Positions 1-7,132 of a DNA stretch of 11,554 nucleotides are shown here, piece by piece. Made by a program: the position numbers and the translations under genes. The notes beneath the pieces are model-generated. The model was not told the DNA's origin, did not search any database, and saw only the letters and a list, made by a program, of their open reading frames with translations. Position 1 is the first letter of the stretch. Each line of letters begins with the position of its first letter. The stretch is taken from NCBI GenBank assembly GCA_013813145.1, contig JACCSE010000133.1, positions 1 through 11,554 on the forward strand, read 5' to 3'. The stretch is from Gemmatimonadales bacterium (lineage in GTDB: Bacteria > Gemmatimonadota > Gemmatimonadetes > Gemmatimonadales > GWC2-71-9).

Positions 1-903
1 CTACCACCCCGCCACTACGACGTCTGCTACTGTGCATTCGGTCAAGACGCACCCCACGCGCTCCGACTCCGTCGCCTGGGCGCTCTCAACGGCCGTCTGG
101 TAGTAGCTTTTCGCGGCGCCGACACTACGAAGTACGTTGCCCGGCGCGGCCCGGGCGTGTACGCCGCTACCTTCCGCTTCGGCGATCTCTTCCTTCCCGT
201 CTGCGATTTCTTGGCCCGTCGGGTGATCGACATGGGCGCACCGCCGGAACGTGTCGTCGTGCACCGCACCGGGATCGACCTCCGGCACTGGCCCTATCGC
301 GAGCGCCGGCCCGCCTCCGGCGGCAGCTTGCGGTTGGTCACAGTCGCCCGCCTGGTAGAGAAGAAGGGGATCGCGTACGTCCTCCACGCCGTCAAAGCGC
401 TCACCGACGCCCGAATCCCAGTCGAGTACGAGGTGGTCGGCGAGGGCCCGCTCCGTGAGTCGTTGGCGCGCGATGTCGAGCGGCTGGGCATTGCCGACCG
501 AGTGCGACTCCACGGGTGGCAGACGCAGGCACAGGTGCGAGCCCAACTGGATCGCGCGCACGTTCTGGTGCAGGCGAGTGTCACCGCCGGAGACGCCGAT
601 GAGGAGGGGATCCCCAATGTGCTCAAGGAAGCGATGGCTGCCGGCATGCCGGTCGTCGCCACCCGCCACGCCGGGATCCCCGAGCTCGTCGAAGACGGCG
701 TGTCGGGCTTGCTCGTCCCAGAACGGGATCCGGGGGCCCTGGCGAGCGCGCTAGGCAGTCTCGCCCGAACTCCCGAGCGCTGGGTCGCGATGGGACTCGC
801 AGGTCGCGCGCGCATCGGGCGGGAATATGACATCGAGATGCTGAACGACCGCCTGGCCGATCTGTTTGCACAGGTGGGCCGCATGAAGGCGCCGGAGCGG
901 TGA
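1..903 (+). CDS. GT4-family glycosyltransferase, WcaL-like (5' end outside window)
   Basis: The frame is open from base 1 to a TGA at 901-903 (300 visible codons), so the start lies upstream of the window. The visible part keeps the end of the N-terminal Rossmann domain, including FRGADTTKYV, which corresponds to the 'F-H-G-x-D' strand of GT4 enzymes. Next come LFLPVCDFLARRVIDMGAPP and VHRTGIDL, typical of the colanic-acid WcaL-like branch. The C-terminal nucleotide-sugar domain has the GT4 E-x7-E signature (visible codons 202 and 210, in EEGIPNVLKEAMAAG), followed by PVVATRHAGIPELVEDGVSGLLVP. Such enzymes transfer a sugar from an activated donor with retention of configuration, at the cytoplasmic membrane, while building exopolysaccharide or lipopolysaccharide. 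The next gene is another GT4 enzyme on the same strand, which fits a surface-glycan cluster. Donor and acceptor cannot be told from sequence. The family call is firm and WcaL likeness is moderate. Confidence 0.9.
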   Translation, partial: LPPRHYDVCYCAFGQDAPHALRLRRLGALNGRLVVAFRGADTTKYVARRGPGVYAATFRFGDLFLPVCDFLARRVIDMGAPPERVVVHRTGIDLRHWPYRERRPASGGSLRLVTVARLVEKKGIAYVLHAVKALTDARIPVEYEVVGEGPLRESLARDVERLGIADRVRLHGWQTQAQVRAQLDRAHVLVQASVTAGDADEEGIPNVLKEAMAAGMPVVATRHAGIPELVEDGVSGLLVPERDPGALASALGSLARTPERWVAMGLAGRARIGREYDIEMLNDRLADLFAQVGRMKAPER

Positions 904-998
904 CCCTGCCCGTGACGGGGATACCCGGCCGGAAACGGCACGAGCGCGGGATCGGGCAGGTGGTGGGGGCGACGCCGCGACCTGAGTAGATTGTGCCA
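904..998 (+). other. Intergenic spacer between the two glycosyltransferases, with weak inverted repeat
   Basis: This 95-bp gap has no gene. An 8-bp inverted repeat, CCTGCCCG at 905-912 and CGGGCAGG at 953-960, brackets a G-rich stretch and could end transcription of the upstream gene. There is no T-tract. The far end carries the promoter-like box listed separately. Together they suggest the second glycosyltransferase can be transcribed independently of the first. Confidence 0.35.
987..992 (+). promoter_or_regulatory. Candidate -10 box (leaderless type) for the second glycosyltransferase
   Basis: TAGATT fits the bacterial -10 pattern TANNNT. It ends 6 nt before the ATG at 999, so the transcript would begin at or next to the start codon. 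No Shine-Dalgarno sequence is visible upstream of that ATG. The same geometry occurs before the PBP gene and before tyrS in this window. No convincing -35 element is seen. The call is inference from spacing and pattern. Confidence 0.4.
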
Positions 999-2195
999 AT
1001 GGCGCCTCACCTGCTCCTCACCTACGACTTTCCCCCGATCGGCGGCGGGATCGCTCGGTGGATGGCTGAGCTGGCCAAGCGATATCCGCCCGGTGGTCTG
1101 GTCGTGTCTACCGGCCAGCACCCCGACGCCCCGGCCGTTGACGTCGCGTTTCCCAATCAGGTCGACCGGCTCCCGATTTCGGCCCAGCGCCTCCGAACCA
1201 TCCAGGGAATCCTCCTCTGGTCCCGCCGGGCAGCGGTGCTGGCGCGGAGCACCGGCGCCGAGTTCATCTGGTGCGGCAACATCAAGCCCGCCGCCTATCC
1301 GGCCCGTTGGACGATGGAGCGGGTCGGCACGCCGTTCGGCATCCTGCTCCACGGTGGCGACCTGCTGATCCTGCAGCACCAGGTGCATCAGTCGGAGATG
1401 AAGCGCCGGACCGCACGCGCGCTGCTCTCCTCCGCGACAGTGCTCGTCGCCAACAGCCGGTGGACTCGCGACTGCTGCGTCACCCTGCTGGGCGAGCTGG
1501 AGATCGAGTGCGCGCCAGAGCAGGTGCGGGTGGTTCCGCTCGGGGCCGACCACGAGTTCTTCCGCCCCGGGCTCGATACGCGAGGGGTCCGGGAGCGCTA
1601 CGGGCTCGGCGAAGGCCGCTGGCTCATGTCGGTTGCCCGGCTCACCCGGCACAAGGGGATCGACACCGCGCTCAGGGCCCTTGCGTCCCTCCGCGACAGG
1701 TACCCGGACCTCCGCTACGCTGTGGTGGGCCAGGGCGAGGAGCGCGAGTGGCTGGAGCAGGAAGCGCGTGCGCTCGGCGTGGCCGACCGGGTGAGGTTCC
1801 TCACCGACGTCCCCGACGGCGATCTCCCCGCGCTCTACAACACCGCCGAGATCTACCTCGGCGTGTCGCGGTTGATGGAGCAGCGGGTGGAAGGCTTCGG
1901 GATCTCCCTCGCCGAGGCATCGGCCTGCGGAATCCCGGTCGTGGCCGGCCGGAGCGGTGGCATTCCCGAAGGAGTGCGGGACGGTGAGACGGGCCTCCTG
2001 GTCGACGCCGAGCGGCCGGAAGCGGTCGCGGCGGCACTGCGCCGGCTGCTCGACGACGGCGGACTCCGGCGCCGGCTGGGCGGCGCGGGCCGCCGCGCGG
2101 TCGAGGAGTACTACAACTGGGACCGCGTCGCCGGGGACCTCGTCCGGATCGGGCAAGAGGTCGGGGCCGGCGCCGCGCGGGAGGCAGCGTTCTGA
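999..2195 (+). CDS. GT4-family glycosyltransferase (complete)
   Basis: A 398-residue GT-B fold glycosyltransferase. The N-terminus MAPHLLLTYDFPPIGGGIARW is the glycine-rich acceptor-domain loop found in many GT4 enzymes, and HGGDL (near residue 118) follows in the first domain. The donor domain begins near LMSVARLTRHKGIDTALRAL and carries the E-x7-E signature at E298 and E306 (EGFGISLAEASACG), then PVVAGRSGGIPEGVRDGETGLLV. Such enzymes are peripheral membrane proteins that transfer sugars from nucleotide donors to lipid-linked acceptors. A GTG at 993 would add two residues. ATG 999 is preferred because a -10-like TAGATT ends at 992, leaving no room for the GTG in a leaderless transcript. The stop overlaps the next gene's ATG by one base (TGATG at 2193-2197), which implies translational coupling with the methyltransferase. 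Length is normal for the family. The sugar specificity is unknown. Confidence 0.93.
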   Translation: MAPHLLLTYDFPPIGGGIARWMAELAKRYPPGGLVVSTGQHPDAPAVDVAFPNQVDRLPISAQRLRTIQGILLWSRRAAVLARSTGAEFIWCGNIKPAAYPARWTMERVGTPFGILLHGGDLLILQHQVHQSEMKRRTARALLSSATVLVANSRWTRDCCVTLLGELEIECAPEQVRVVPLGADHEFFRPGLDTRGVRERYGLGEGRWLMSVARLTRHKGIDTALRALASLRDRYPDLRYAVVGQGEEREWLEQEARALGVADRVRFLTDVPDGDLPALYNTAEIYLGVSRLMEQRVEGFGISLAEASACGIPVVAGRSGGIPEGVRDGETGLLVDAERPEAVAAALRRLLDDGGLRRRLGGAGRRAVEEYYNWDRVAGDLVRIGQEVGAGAAREAAF

Positions 2196-2845
2196 TGCCG
2201 CACATCGTCCTACCCGCCGCCGCCGCCGACGAGTACGATCGTCAGTACCGGCAGTGGGTCGAGAGCCAGGGGCCTCGGGCGCTCGACCTCGACTGGCGGC
2301 TTACCCACCTCGACTGGCGGCAGCGGGCGCTCCTTCGCCGGTTTCCTCCCGAGGGAAAGCGGGCCCTCGACTTCGGCTGCATGGACGGAGTGTTCACCCT
2401 GCGACTTCAGCAGCTCGGCGGAACCTCGGTGGGCTACGACATCTCGCCCGCCGCCATCGCCCAGGCCAAGCGCTTCCGGGGACCGACCGCACGGCCGGTA
2501 TTCACCACGGTGCCACCGGGGCCGGGACAGTTCGATCTGATCTACTGCAGCGAAGTATTGGAGCAGGTGGAGGACGATTCGGCGCTGGTCCGGGAGCTGG
2601 TGGGCTACCTCGCGGCTGGTGGATCGGTGGTGGGCACGGCGGCCGTCGGGCAGGCGCCGGCCGAGGCGGAACAGAAGCGCTTCTACGACGAGGTGGCCCT
2701 GAAGCGGGCGCTGGGTCCGTCGGGCAAGGTGCGGCTGCACCGGTCCTACAAGAACCCGCTGCGCAACTTCCTGCCGGTCAAGCAGCGGAGCCCGGCCGTT
2801 TTCATCTTCCAGATTACGCCGCCGAATCCTCCGGGCGCACGCTGA
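2195..2845 (+). CDS. Class I SAM-dependent methyltransferase
   Basis: A 216-residue protein with a Rossmann methyltransferase core. Motif I is RALDFGCMDGVF (residues 56-67; the usual GxGxG appears as GCMDG). An acidic residue closing strand 2 follows at D82 (VGYDIS), then the strand-4 motif FDLIYCSEVLEQVEDDSALVRE and a strand-5 region YLAAGGSVVGTA. It would move a methyl group from S-adenosylmethionine to an acceptor, as in the Methyltransf_11/23-like families. Its ATG overlaps the stop of the preceding glycosyltransferase, and GGGAGG at 2179-2184 lies 10 nt upstream of the start as a plausible ribosome binding site. The pair is therefore probably co-translated, and the acceptor is probably a glycan or lipid-linked sugar made by the neighbouring enzymes. 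That substrate is inferred from context only. Its last 32 bases overlap the convergent patatin gene. Confidence 0.88.
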   Translation: MPHIVLPAAAADEYDRQYRQWVESQGPRALDLDWRLTHLDWRQRALLRRFPPEGKRALDFGCMDGVFTLRLQQLGGTSVGYDISPAAIAQAKRFRGPTARPVFTTVPPGPGQFDLIYCSEVLEQVEDDSALVRELVGYLAAGGSVVGTAAVGQAPAEAEQKRFYDEVALKRALGPSGKVRLHRSYKNPLRNFLPVKQRSPAVFIFQITPPNPPGAR

Positions 2846-3875
2846 TGGCGTAGGTGGGGCAACTGAGGAGATAGGCGCCGTCGATCGGCGACCAGGTCTG
2901 GATCGGCGTGTGCACTTCCGCCTTGCCGCGCGGATCCAGCCGGAACACCTTGGGCGCCTGCACCACGCAGGTGCCGCAGCCCACGCAGCGCTCCTCGTCC
3001 ACCAGCACCCTCAGTCGCCGGGTGGGATGCATTCCGCCGGCGATGGCACCCAGGCGGCCGCCGAGCTGATCGAGCGTCTGCACCGTGGAGCGGTACCCCG
3101 CCTCCAGCAGCTCCTCGGTCTTGTCGAACGCGAACATCGAGATGTGCTCCACCCGGGGCTGCACCAGCACCAGCGGCGGCCCGGTCCAGGCGCGGAGCTG
3201 TCCCTCGATCTGGGTCTGCATGGCGATCTCGAGTCCGCGGATGTAGGTGGCGGCGAACCCCTCGGTTTCGGTGGCGGAGCGGACCACGCCGGTGGAACCG
3301 ACGTTCACGGCCAGGATCGGCCCTTCGCCCAGCGTGGCGGCGAGCCGCACCGGCAGGTTCTCCACCACCGCGCCGTCCACGTACGCCCGGCCGTTGATGA
3401 CCCGGGGAGGAAAGATTCCCGGCAGCGCGCACGAGGCGACGACGGCGTCGGCGACCCGCGTGTCGAGGAGGCCGGGCAGTCCCCAGAGCACCTGCGTGCC
3501 GGATTGAAGATCGGTGGTGCTGACCAGGAGCCTGCGGGGGAGATCGCGGAAGGTGATGCTGCCGACCAGACTGCGCACCAGGGCTTCGAGCGGCTCGCGG
3601 CGGTAGAGCGCGGGTGCCAGGAGCCGCCGGAGCGCCATGTCGGTGTGGGCCATCTGAAACACGTCGCGCCGGCGTACGGCGAGGGCCCGATCCTGCATCT
3701 GTCGCACCGACGCACCGGCTGCCCAGGCCGCGCCGATCAGCGAACCGATGCTCGACCCGACCACCAGGCTGGGCACCAGCCCCCGCTCCTCCAGCGCCCG
3801 CAGCACACCGACGTGGGCGAGCCCTTTGAGGCCGCCACCGCTGAGGACGAGGGTGAATGGACGGTCGGGGGTCAC
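2814..3875 (-). CDS. Patatin-like phospholipase with C-terminal [4Fe-4S]-type ferredoxin domain
   Basis: A 353-residue protein from GTG 3875. The N-terminal patatin domain shows all family hallmarks: the oxyanion loop SGGGLKG (residues 12-18), the nucleophile elbow GSSIG with catalytic Ser42, and the DGA motif with catalytic Asp167 (YVDGAVVENLPV). The Ser-Asp dyad should hydrolyse acyl esters of phospholipids or related lipids; the fold matches bacterial RssA/YlbK-type proteins. After a linker (about 275-290) there is a single-cluster ferredoxin module: C297-x2-C300-x2-C303 followed by APKVF, then SCP at C339 and TYAISV. Four cysteines can ligate one [4Fe-4S] cluster. The combination is unusual (see findings). 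An ATG at 4037 would add 54 residues, but they lie in the REP-like repeat and look non-coding, and GTG puts the usual short lead before LVLSGGG. No signal peptide is seen. The gene is convergent with the methyltransferase and divergent from the aminotransferase. Domain calls are firm; the start is less certain. Confidence 0.92.
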   Translation of the reverse strand: MTPDRPFTLVLSGGGLKGLAHVGVLRALEERGLVPSLVVGSSIGSLIGAAWAAGASVRQMQDRALAVRRRDVFQMAHTDMALRRLLAPALYRREPLEALVRSLVGSITFRDLPRRLLVSTTDLQSGTQVLWGLPGLLDTRVADAVVASCALPGIFPPRVINGRAYVDGAVVENLPVRLAATLGEGPILAVNVGSTGVVRSATETEGFAATYIRGLEIAMQTQIEGQLRAWTGPPLVLVQPRVEHISMFAFDKTEELLEAGYRSTVQTLDQLGGRLGAIAGGMHPTRRLRVLVDEERCVGCGTCVVQAPKVFRLDPRGKAEVHTPIQTWSPIDGAYLLSCPTYAISVRPEDSAA

Positions 3876-4133
3876 TCGCTTGCCCCGGTTAAGGTTGTCT
3901 GCGTAACGTGTACACCAACACGAGTTCGCAAGAATCGTGCGCCGCCGGCCGTGCCCGCACGGTGCAAGACGGTGCGCGTCCCAAGCTGCGGAGGGAGCGG
4001 TGGAAGTGGTGCCTTGGTTGCTCGCCACGGGCGTCATCCCGAGCGCAGCGAGGGATCTTGCTCGGGAATGGCTCGAGCTTAGCGGGCAAGATCCCTCGGT
4101 CGCTTGGCTTCCTCGGGATGACCGGCCGCTCGA
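3876..4133. promoter_or_regulatory. Divergent intergenic region between patatin and aminotransferase genes
   Basis: These 258 bp must hold the promoters of both the patatin gene (leftward) and the aminotransferase (rightward). I see no convincing -35/-10 pair or Shine-Dalgarno sequence for either. The right half is taken up by a REP-like inverted repeat that stops 11 bp before the aminotransferase ATG. A small hairpin, CCGTGC-CC-GCACGG, lies near 3949-3962. Open frames crossing this region have no recognisable protein features. Confidence 0.4.
4033..4122. repeat. REP-like inverted repeat (ATCCCGAG family), copy 1
   Basis: The left arm begins GTCATCCCGAGCGCAGCGAG at 4033 and continues into GGATCTTGC (to 4061). 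The right arm starts GCAAGATCCCTCGG at 4086 and ends CCTCGGGATGAC at 4122. The outer 11 bp and the inner 13 bp of each arm are reverse complements; the parts between are diverged. The centre (4062-4085) is about 24 bp. Copies of the same motif lie at 5311-5341 and around 10879-11008, always between genes. There are no coding features, so this looks like a short non-autonomous dispersed palindrome. Confidence 0.75.
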
Positions 4134-5297
4134 ATGACCACAACCGTCCCTTCCACCCTCGACCTTCCCGCTCTCCGCGCCGCCGAGTTCCCCTGGACCG
4201 AGGGAACCGTCTACCTCAACAACGCCAGCATCGGCCCGCTACCCGAGCGGACCCGTCTCGCGCTGGAGGAGTTCAACCGCCGCCGCGCCGCACCATACCA
4301 GCTTCCCGACCGCGAGCTCTTCGGCCTGCTCGCCGAGAGCCGCCGTCTCGCCGCCCGGCTGATCGGCGCGAGCGCGGAGGAGATCGGCCTCACCATCAAT
4401 ACCGGCTTCGGCCTGAGCATCGCCGCGCGTGGCCTTCGGCTCGGGGCTGGCGACATCGTGCTGGTGAGCGATAGGGAGTTTCCCGCGAACGTTTACCCCT
4501 GGCTCCGGCTCGCCGACTCGGGCGTCACCACCGAGCTGGTGCCGGCGACCGAACAGGGCTGGCCCGATGAGGAGCGCCTGCTCGAGCGGCTCCGGGATCC
4601 ACGAGTGCGAGCGCTGGCCGTATCGCTGGTGCAGTTCAGCAACGGGTACCTGGTGGACCTCGATCGTCTCTCGGCCGCAACCCGGGAGACCGGAGCCTGG
4701 CTCGTGGTGGACGCGATCCAGGGCGTGGGACAGGTCCCGGTGGATCTCGGGCGGACCCAGGTGGACGTCCTCGCCTGTGGAGGCCAGAAGTGGCTGCTCT
4801 CGCCCTGGGGCTCGGGATTCGTCTACGTGCGGAGAGAGCTGATCCCCTCCCTGGACCCGGCGATCACCGGCTGGCTCGCCTTCGAGGGAACCGACGACCT
4901 GACCCGCCTCACCCAGTACGACGACACCCTGCGAGGCGACGCCCGGCGATTCGAGCTGATGACGCTGCCCTACCAGGACTTCGCCGGGTTCAACTCCTCC
5001 GTGAGCCTCCTGCTGGAGGTCGGAGTCGAGCGCATCCGGGAACACCTGGCCACCCTCCACCGGCCGGTGCTGGACTGGGCCGATCGGACGGGCACCCGTG
5101 TCGTTTCGCCCCGGGACCATCGCGGTTCCGGAATCGTCTGCCTCGCCCCAGAGGAAGTGGCCGACGCCCACCGACGCCTCAAAGCCGCGCGAATCGTCAC
5201 CAGCCTCCGAGAGGGAGCGATCCGGCTGAGCCCACATCTGTACAACACGGTAGGGGAGATGGAGCGGGTGGTGGCGGTGCTGGGGGGAGTTGGATAA
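4134..5297 (+). CDS. Class V aminotransferase-fold PLP-dependent enzyme
   Basis: A 387-residue fold-type I PLP enzyme. The N-terminus has the family's YLNNASIGPLP (about residues 25-35), then the PLP phosphate-site region TINTGFGLSIAARGL. The DAIQ motif puts Asp193 against the pyridine nitrogen and Gln196 near the ring oxygen. Lys219 in GGQKWLLSPWGSGF is the Schiff-base lysine. The C-terminus REGAIRLSPHLYNTVGEMERV is typical of the SufS/NifS-like and kynureninase-like superfamily. The mobile-loop RxGxxC that carries the catalytic cysteine of cysteine desulfurases is not visible, so sulfur transfer is unlikely. A lyase, epimerase or transaminase role on an amino acid is possible but the substrate is unknown. 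ATG 4134 has no clear Shine-Dalgarno sequence and lies 11 bp downstream of a REP-like repeat. The gene appears monocistronic and a perfect hairpin follows its stop. Confidence 0.88.
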   Translation: MTTTVPSTLDLPALRAAEFPWTEGTVYLNNASIGPLPERTRLALEEFNRRRAAPYQLPDRELFGLLAESRRLAARLIGASAEEIGLTINTGFGLSIAARGLRLGAGDIVLVSDREFPANVYPWLRLADSGVTTELVPATEQGWPDEERLLERLRDPRVRALAVSLVQFSNGYLVDLDRLSAATRETGAWLVVDAIQGVGQVPVDLGRTQVDVLACGGQKWLLSPWGSGFVYVRRELIPSLDPAITGWLAFEGTDDLTRLTQYDDTLRGDARRFELMTLPYQDFAGFNSSVSLLLEVGVERIREHLATLHRPVLDWADRTGTRVVSPRDHRGSGIVCLAPEEVADAHRRLKAARIVTSLREGAIRLSPHLYNTVGEMERVVAVLGGVG

Positions 5298-5310
5298 CAG
5301 ATTGGCTCGG

Positions 5311-5341
5311 TGTCATCCCGAGCGCTTCGCTCGGGATGACA
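5311..5341. repeat. REP-like perfect palindrome (ATCCCGAG family), copy 2; possible terminator
   Basis: Arms TGTCATCCCGAGCG (5311-5324) and CGCTCGGGATGACA (5328-5341) are exact reverse complements around a 3-nt CTT loop. It begins 14 bp after the aminotransferase stop and would form a very stable hairpin, so it may end or protect that transcript. There is no T-tract. It shares the GTCATCCCGAGCG core with the copy at 4033 and the diverged copy near 11008. The 77-bp gap between the aminotransferase and the ATPase gene contains little else. Confidence 0.8.
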
Positions 5342-5374
5342 GCATTCTCCCGATTCTAGCCACACTGAGGACCA

Positions 5375-6946
5375 ATGGCCACGAACTTCACCGATACCCT
5401 GACCGCCGGCTACGGCTTTGCCGATCCCGCCGTCACCCTCGGCGCCGCGCTCGAGGGTGCCACGGTGCACCAGGAGCCCAAGGTCCGTCTTCCCCTCGCC
5501 ACCCTCAACCGCCACGGCCTCATCGCCGGCGCCACCGGCACCGGCAAAACCAGGACCCTTCAGCTCATCACCGAACAGCTCTCCGCGGCGGGTGTTCCGG
5601 TCTTCGTCGCCGACGTCAAAGGCGACCTCAGCGGCCTCGCGATGCCCGGTGCGGCGAACGACAAGGTCGCCGGCCGCGCCGCCGACGTCGGCTGGGACTG
5701 GAAGCCGGCCGGCATCCCCGTGGAATTCGTGAGTCTCACCGGCGCGCTCGGCGTGCAGCTCCGGGCCACGGTCAGCTCGTTCGGCCCGCTGCTCCTCGGA
5801 AAGGTGCTCTCGCTCAACGACACCCAGGTCAGCGTGCTGACCATGGTCTTCAAATACGCCGACGACGCCGAGCTCCCGCTGCTCGATCTGGCCGACCTCA
5901 GGGCGGTGTTGCAGTGGCTCTCGTCCGATGCGGGCAAGCCGGCTCTGGCGCAATACGGCGGGATGTCCTCCGCCACCGCCGGGGTATTGCTGCGCAAGAT
6001 GATCGAGCTGGAGTCGCAGGGCGCCGAGCGGTTCTTCGGCGAGCCCGAGTTCGACGTGCGCGACATGCTCCGGACCACCTCCGACGGCCGCGGCGTCGTC
6101 ACCTGCCTGGAGCTGGCCGACGTGCAGGACAAGCCGATGCTCTGGTCCACCTTCATGATGTGGCTCCTAGCCGAGCTGTATCAGAACCTGCCGGAGGCGG
6201 GCGACCTGCCGAAGCCGAAGCTGGTCTTCTTCTTCGACGAGGCGCATCTGCTCTTCGACGAAGCCCCCAAGGCGTTCCGGGAGCAGATCGAGCAGGTGAT
6301 CCGGCTGGTCCGCTCCAAGGGCATCGGCGTCTACATGGTGACCCAGACGCCGAAGGACGTCCCGGCCGACGTGCTCGCCCAGCTTGGCAACCGGATCCAG
6401 CACGCGCTCCGCGCCCACACGCCCGACGATGACAAGGCGCTCAAGGCGACGGTGCGCACCTTCCCCAAGACCTCGCTCTACGACCTGGAAGAGACTCTCA
6501 CCTCGCTGGGGATCGGGGAGGCGGTCGTGACCGTGCTCAACGCCCGCGGCCAGCCGACGCCGGTGATCGCGACCCGGCTCATTCCCCCGGCCTCCCGCAT
6601 GGCCCCGCTCACGCCGGACGAGCTGCAGAGCGACGTCCGGCAATCCGATCTCCTCGCGGAGTACGGACAGCGGGTGGATCGGGAGAGCGCCCGCGAGCTA
6701 CTCGCGGCGCGGATGGCGCGCAGCGAACCTCCCCGCGAGGCGCAGGCGCCGCCTGCCGCCGAGCCTCCGGCGCCCAAGAAGAAGGGCGCCGCCGGCACCG
6801 TCGCCAAGGTCGCCGGCGTGGGGGTCATCGGCGCGCTCTCCTCCACCATTGGCCGCACCATCGGCAGGGAAGTGGTCCGCGGACTGTTCGGCCTGCTCGG
6901 CGCCAAGCCTCCGCGCAGCACCACTCGCCGCCGGAGCCGCTGGTAG
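5375..6946 (+). CDS. HerA-like ATPase, DUF853 / YjgR family
   Basis: A 523-residue P-loop ATPase that closely follows the E. coli YjgR (DUF853) architecture. It has a short N-terminal strand region, then NRHGLIAGATGTGKT with Walker A at residues 52-59, and VFVADVKGDLSGLA just after. Walker B is LVFFFDEAH with D288 and E289, followed by GIGVYMVTQTPKDVPADVLAQLGNRIQHALRA, the sensor/arginine-finger region of the HerA/FtsK group. The tail is Ala/Pro-rich, then a glycine-rich GVGVIGALSSTIGRTIGREVVRGLFG segment and a basic end (STTRRRSRW). The family is cytoplasmic and annotated as helicase-like, but its role is not established. No nurA nuclease or other HerA partner lies nearby, so no repair or defence role should be assumed. 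GAGGA at 5367-5371, only 3 nt before ATG 5375, is the best ribosome binding site. Length is normal. Confidence 0.93.
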   Translation: MATNFTDTLTAGYGFADPAVTLGAALEGATVHQEPKVRLPLATLNRHGLIAGATGTGKTRTLQLITEQLSAAGVPVFVADVKGDLSGLAMPGAANDKVAGRAADVGWDWKPAGIPVEFVSLTGALGVQLRATVSSFGPLLLGKVLSLNDTQVSVLTMVFKYADDAELPLLDLADLRAVLQWLSSDAGKPALAQYGGMSSATAGVLLRKMIELESQGAERFFGEPEFDVRDMLRTTSDGRGVVTCLELADVQDKPMLWSTFMMWLLAELYQNLPEAGDLPKPKLVFFFDEAHLLFDEAPKAFREQIEQVIRLVRSKGIGVYMVTQTPKDVPADVLAQLGNRIQHALRAHTPDDDKALKATVRTFPKTSLYDLEETLTSLGIGEAVVTVLNARGQPTPVIATRLIPPASRMAPLTPDELQSDVRQSDLLAEYGQRVDRESARELLAARMARSEPPREAQAPPAAEPPAPKKKGAAGTVAKVAGVGVIGALSSTIGRTIGREVVRGLFGLLGAKPPRSTTRRRSRW

Positions 6947-6969
6947 GCTATTCGCAGCGTCTCGTTCAC

Positions 6970-6986
6970 AGCGGAGGAGCTCCGCT
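6970..6986 (+). terminator. Short hairpin after the ATPase gene
   Basis: AGCGGAG and CTCCGCT (6970-6976, 6980-6986) pair perfectly around a GAG loop, 23 bp after the stop codon. There is no T-tract, so it is at best a weak or factor-assisted terminator. Confidence 0.4.
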
Positions 6987-6998
6987 GATCCTCGCGCA

Positions 6999-7053
6999 TC
7001 AGGGGCGTCCCCCCTCCGGACCAGCACACAGTCCTCCGGTGGGACACCCCTGA
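6999..7053. repeat. Imperfect inverted repeat, possible bidirectional terminator
   Basis: TCAGGGGCGTCCC at 6999-7011 pairs with GGGACACCCCTGA at 7041-7053 with a single mismatch. Flanking GCGC/GCGC bases extend the stem imperfectly. It lies between convergent genes and could end transcription from both sides. No T-tract is present. Confidence 0.45.
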
Positions 7054-7132
7054 CGCGCTGACGAAGCTCCCAGGCGCCGCGCGAACTCCCGCCTATTCAG
7101 CCGCGTGGATCTCCTCCAGGCTCAGGGAGCAT

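Noticed and set aside
294..2156. 620-codon minus-strand frame across both glycosyltransferases
   Set aside because: It is antisense to two clear GT4 genes, has low-complexity charged composition and no recognisable motif.
3876..4037. 54-residue N-terminal extension of the patatin protein from ATG 4037
   Set aside because: The extension is encoded by a REP-like repeat and spacer, reads as unstructured text, and family members begin just before the LVLSGGG strand.
2910..4082. 390-codon plus-strand frame across the patatin gene
   Set aside because: It is antisense to a gene with intact catalytic and iron-sulfur motifs; its His/Gly/Gln-rich text looks non-biological.
4239..5237. 332-codon minus-strand frame over the aminotransferase gene
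   Set aside because: It is an antisense shadow of a clear PLP enzyme, with no motif of its own.
5290..6432. 380-codon plus-strand frame overlapping the HerA-like ATPase
   Set aside because: It is an Arg/Ala/Pro-rich out-of-frame shadow; the Walker A and B motifs are in the other frame.
5375..6946. HerA-NurA or HerA-based defence system
   Set aside because: The ATPase matches the solitary YjgR/DUF853 type, and neither a nuclease nor a SIR2 or DUF4297-like partner is adjacent.
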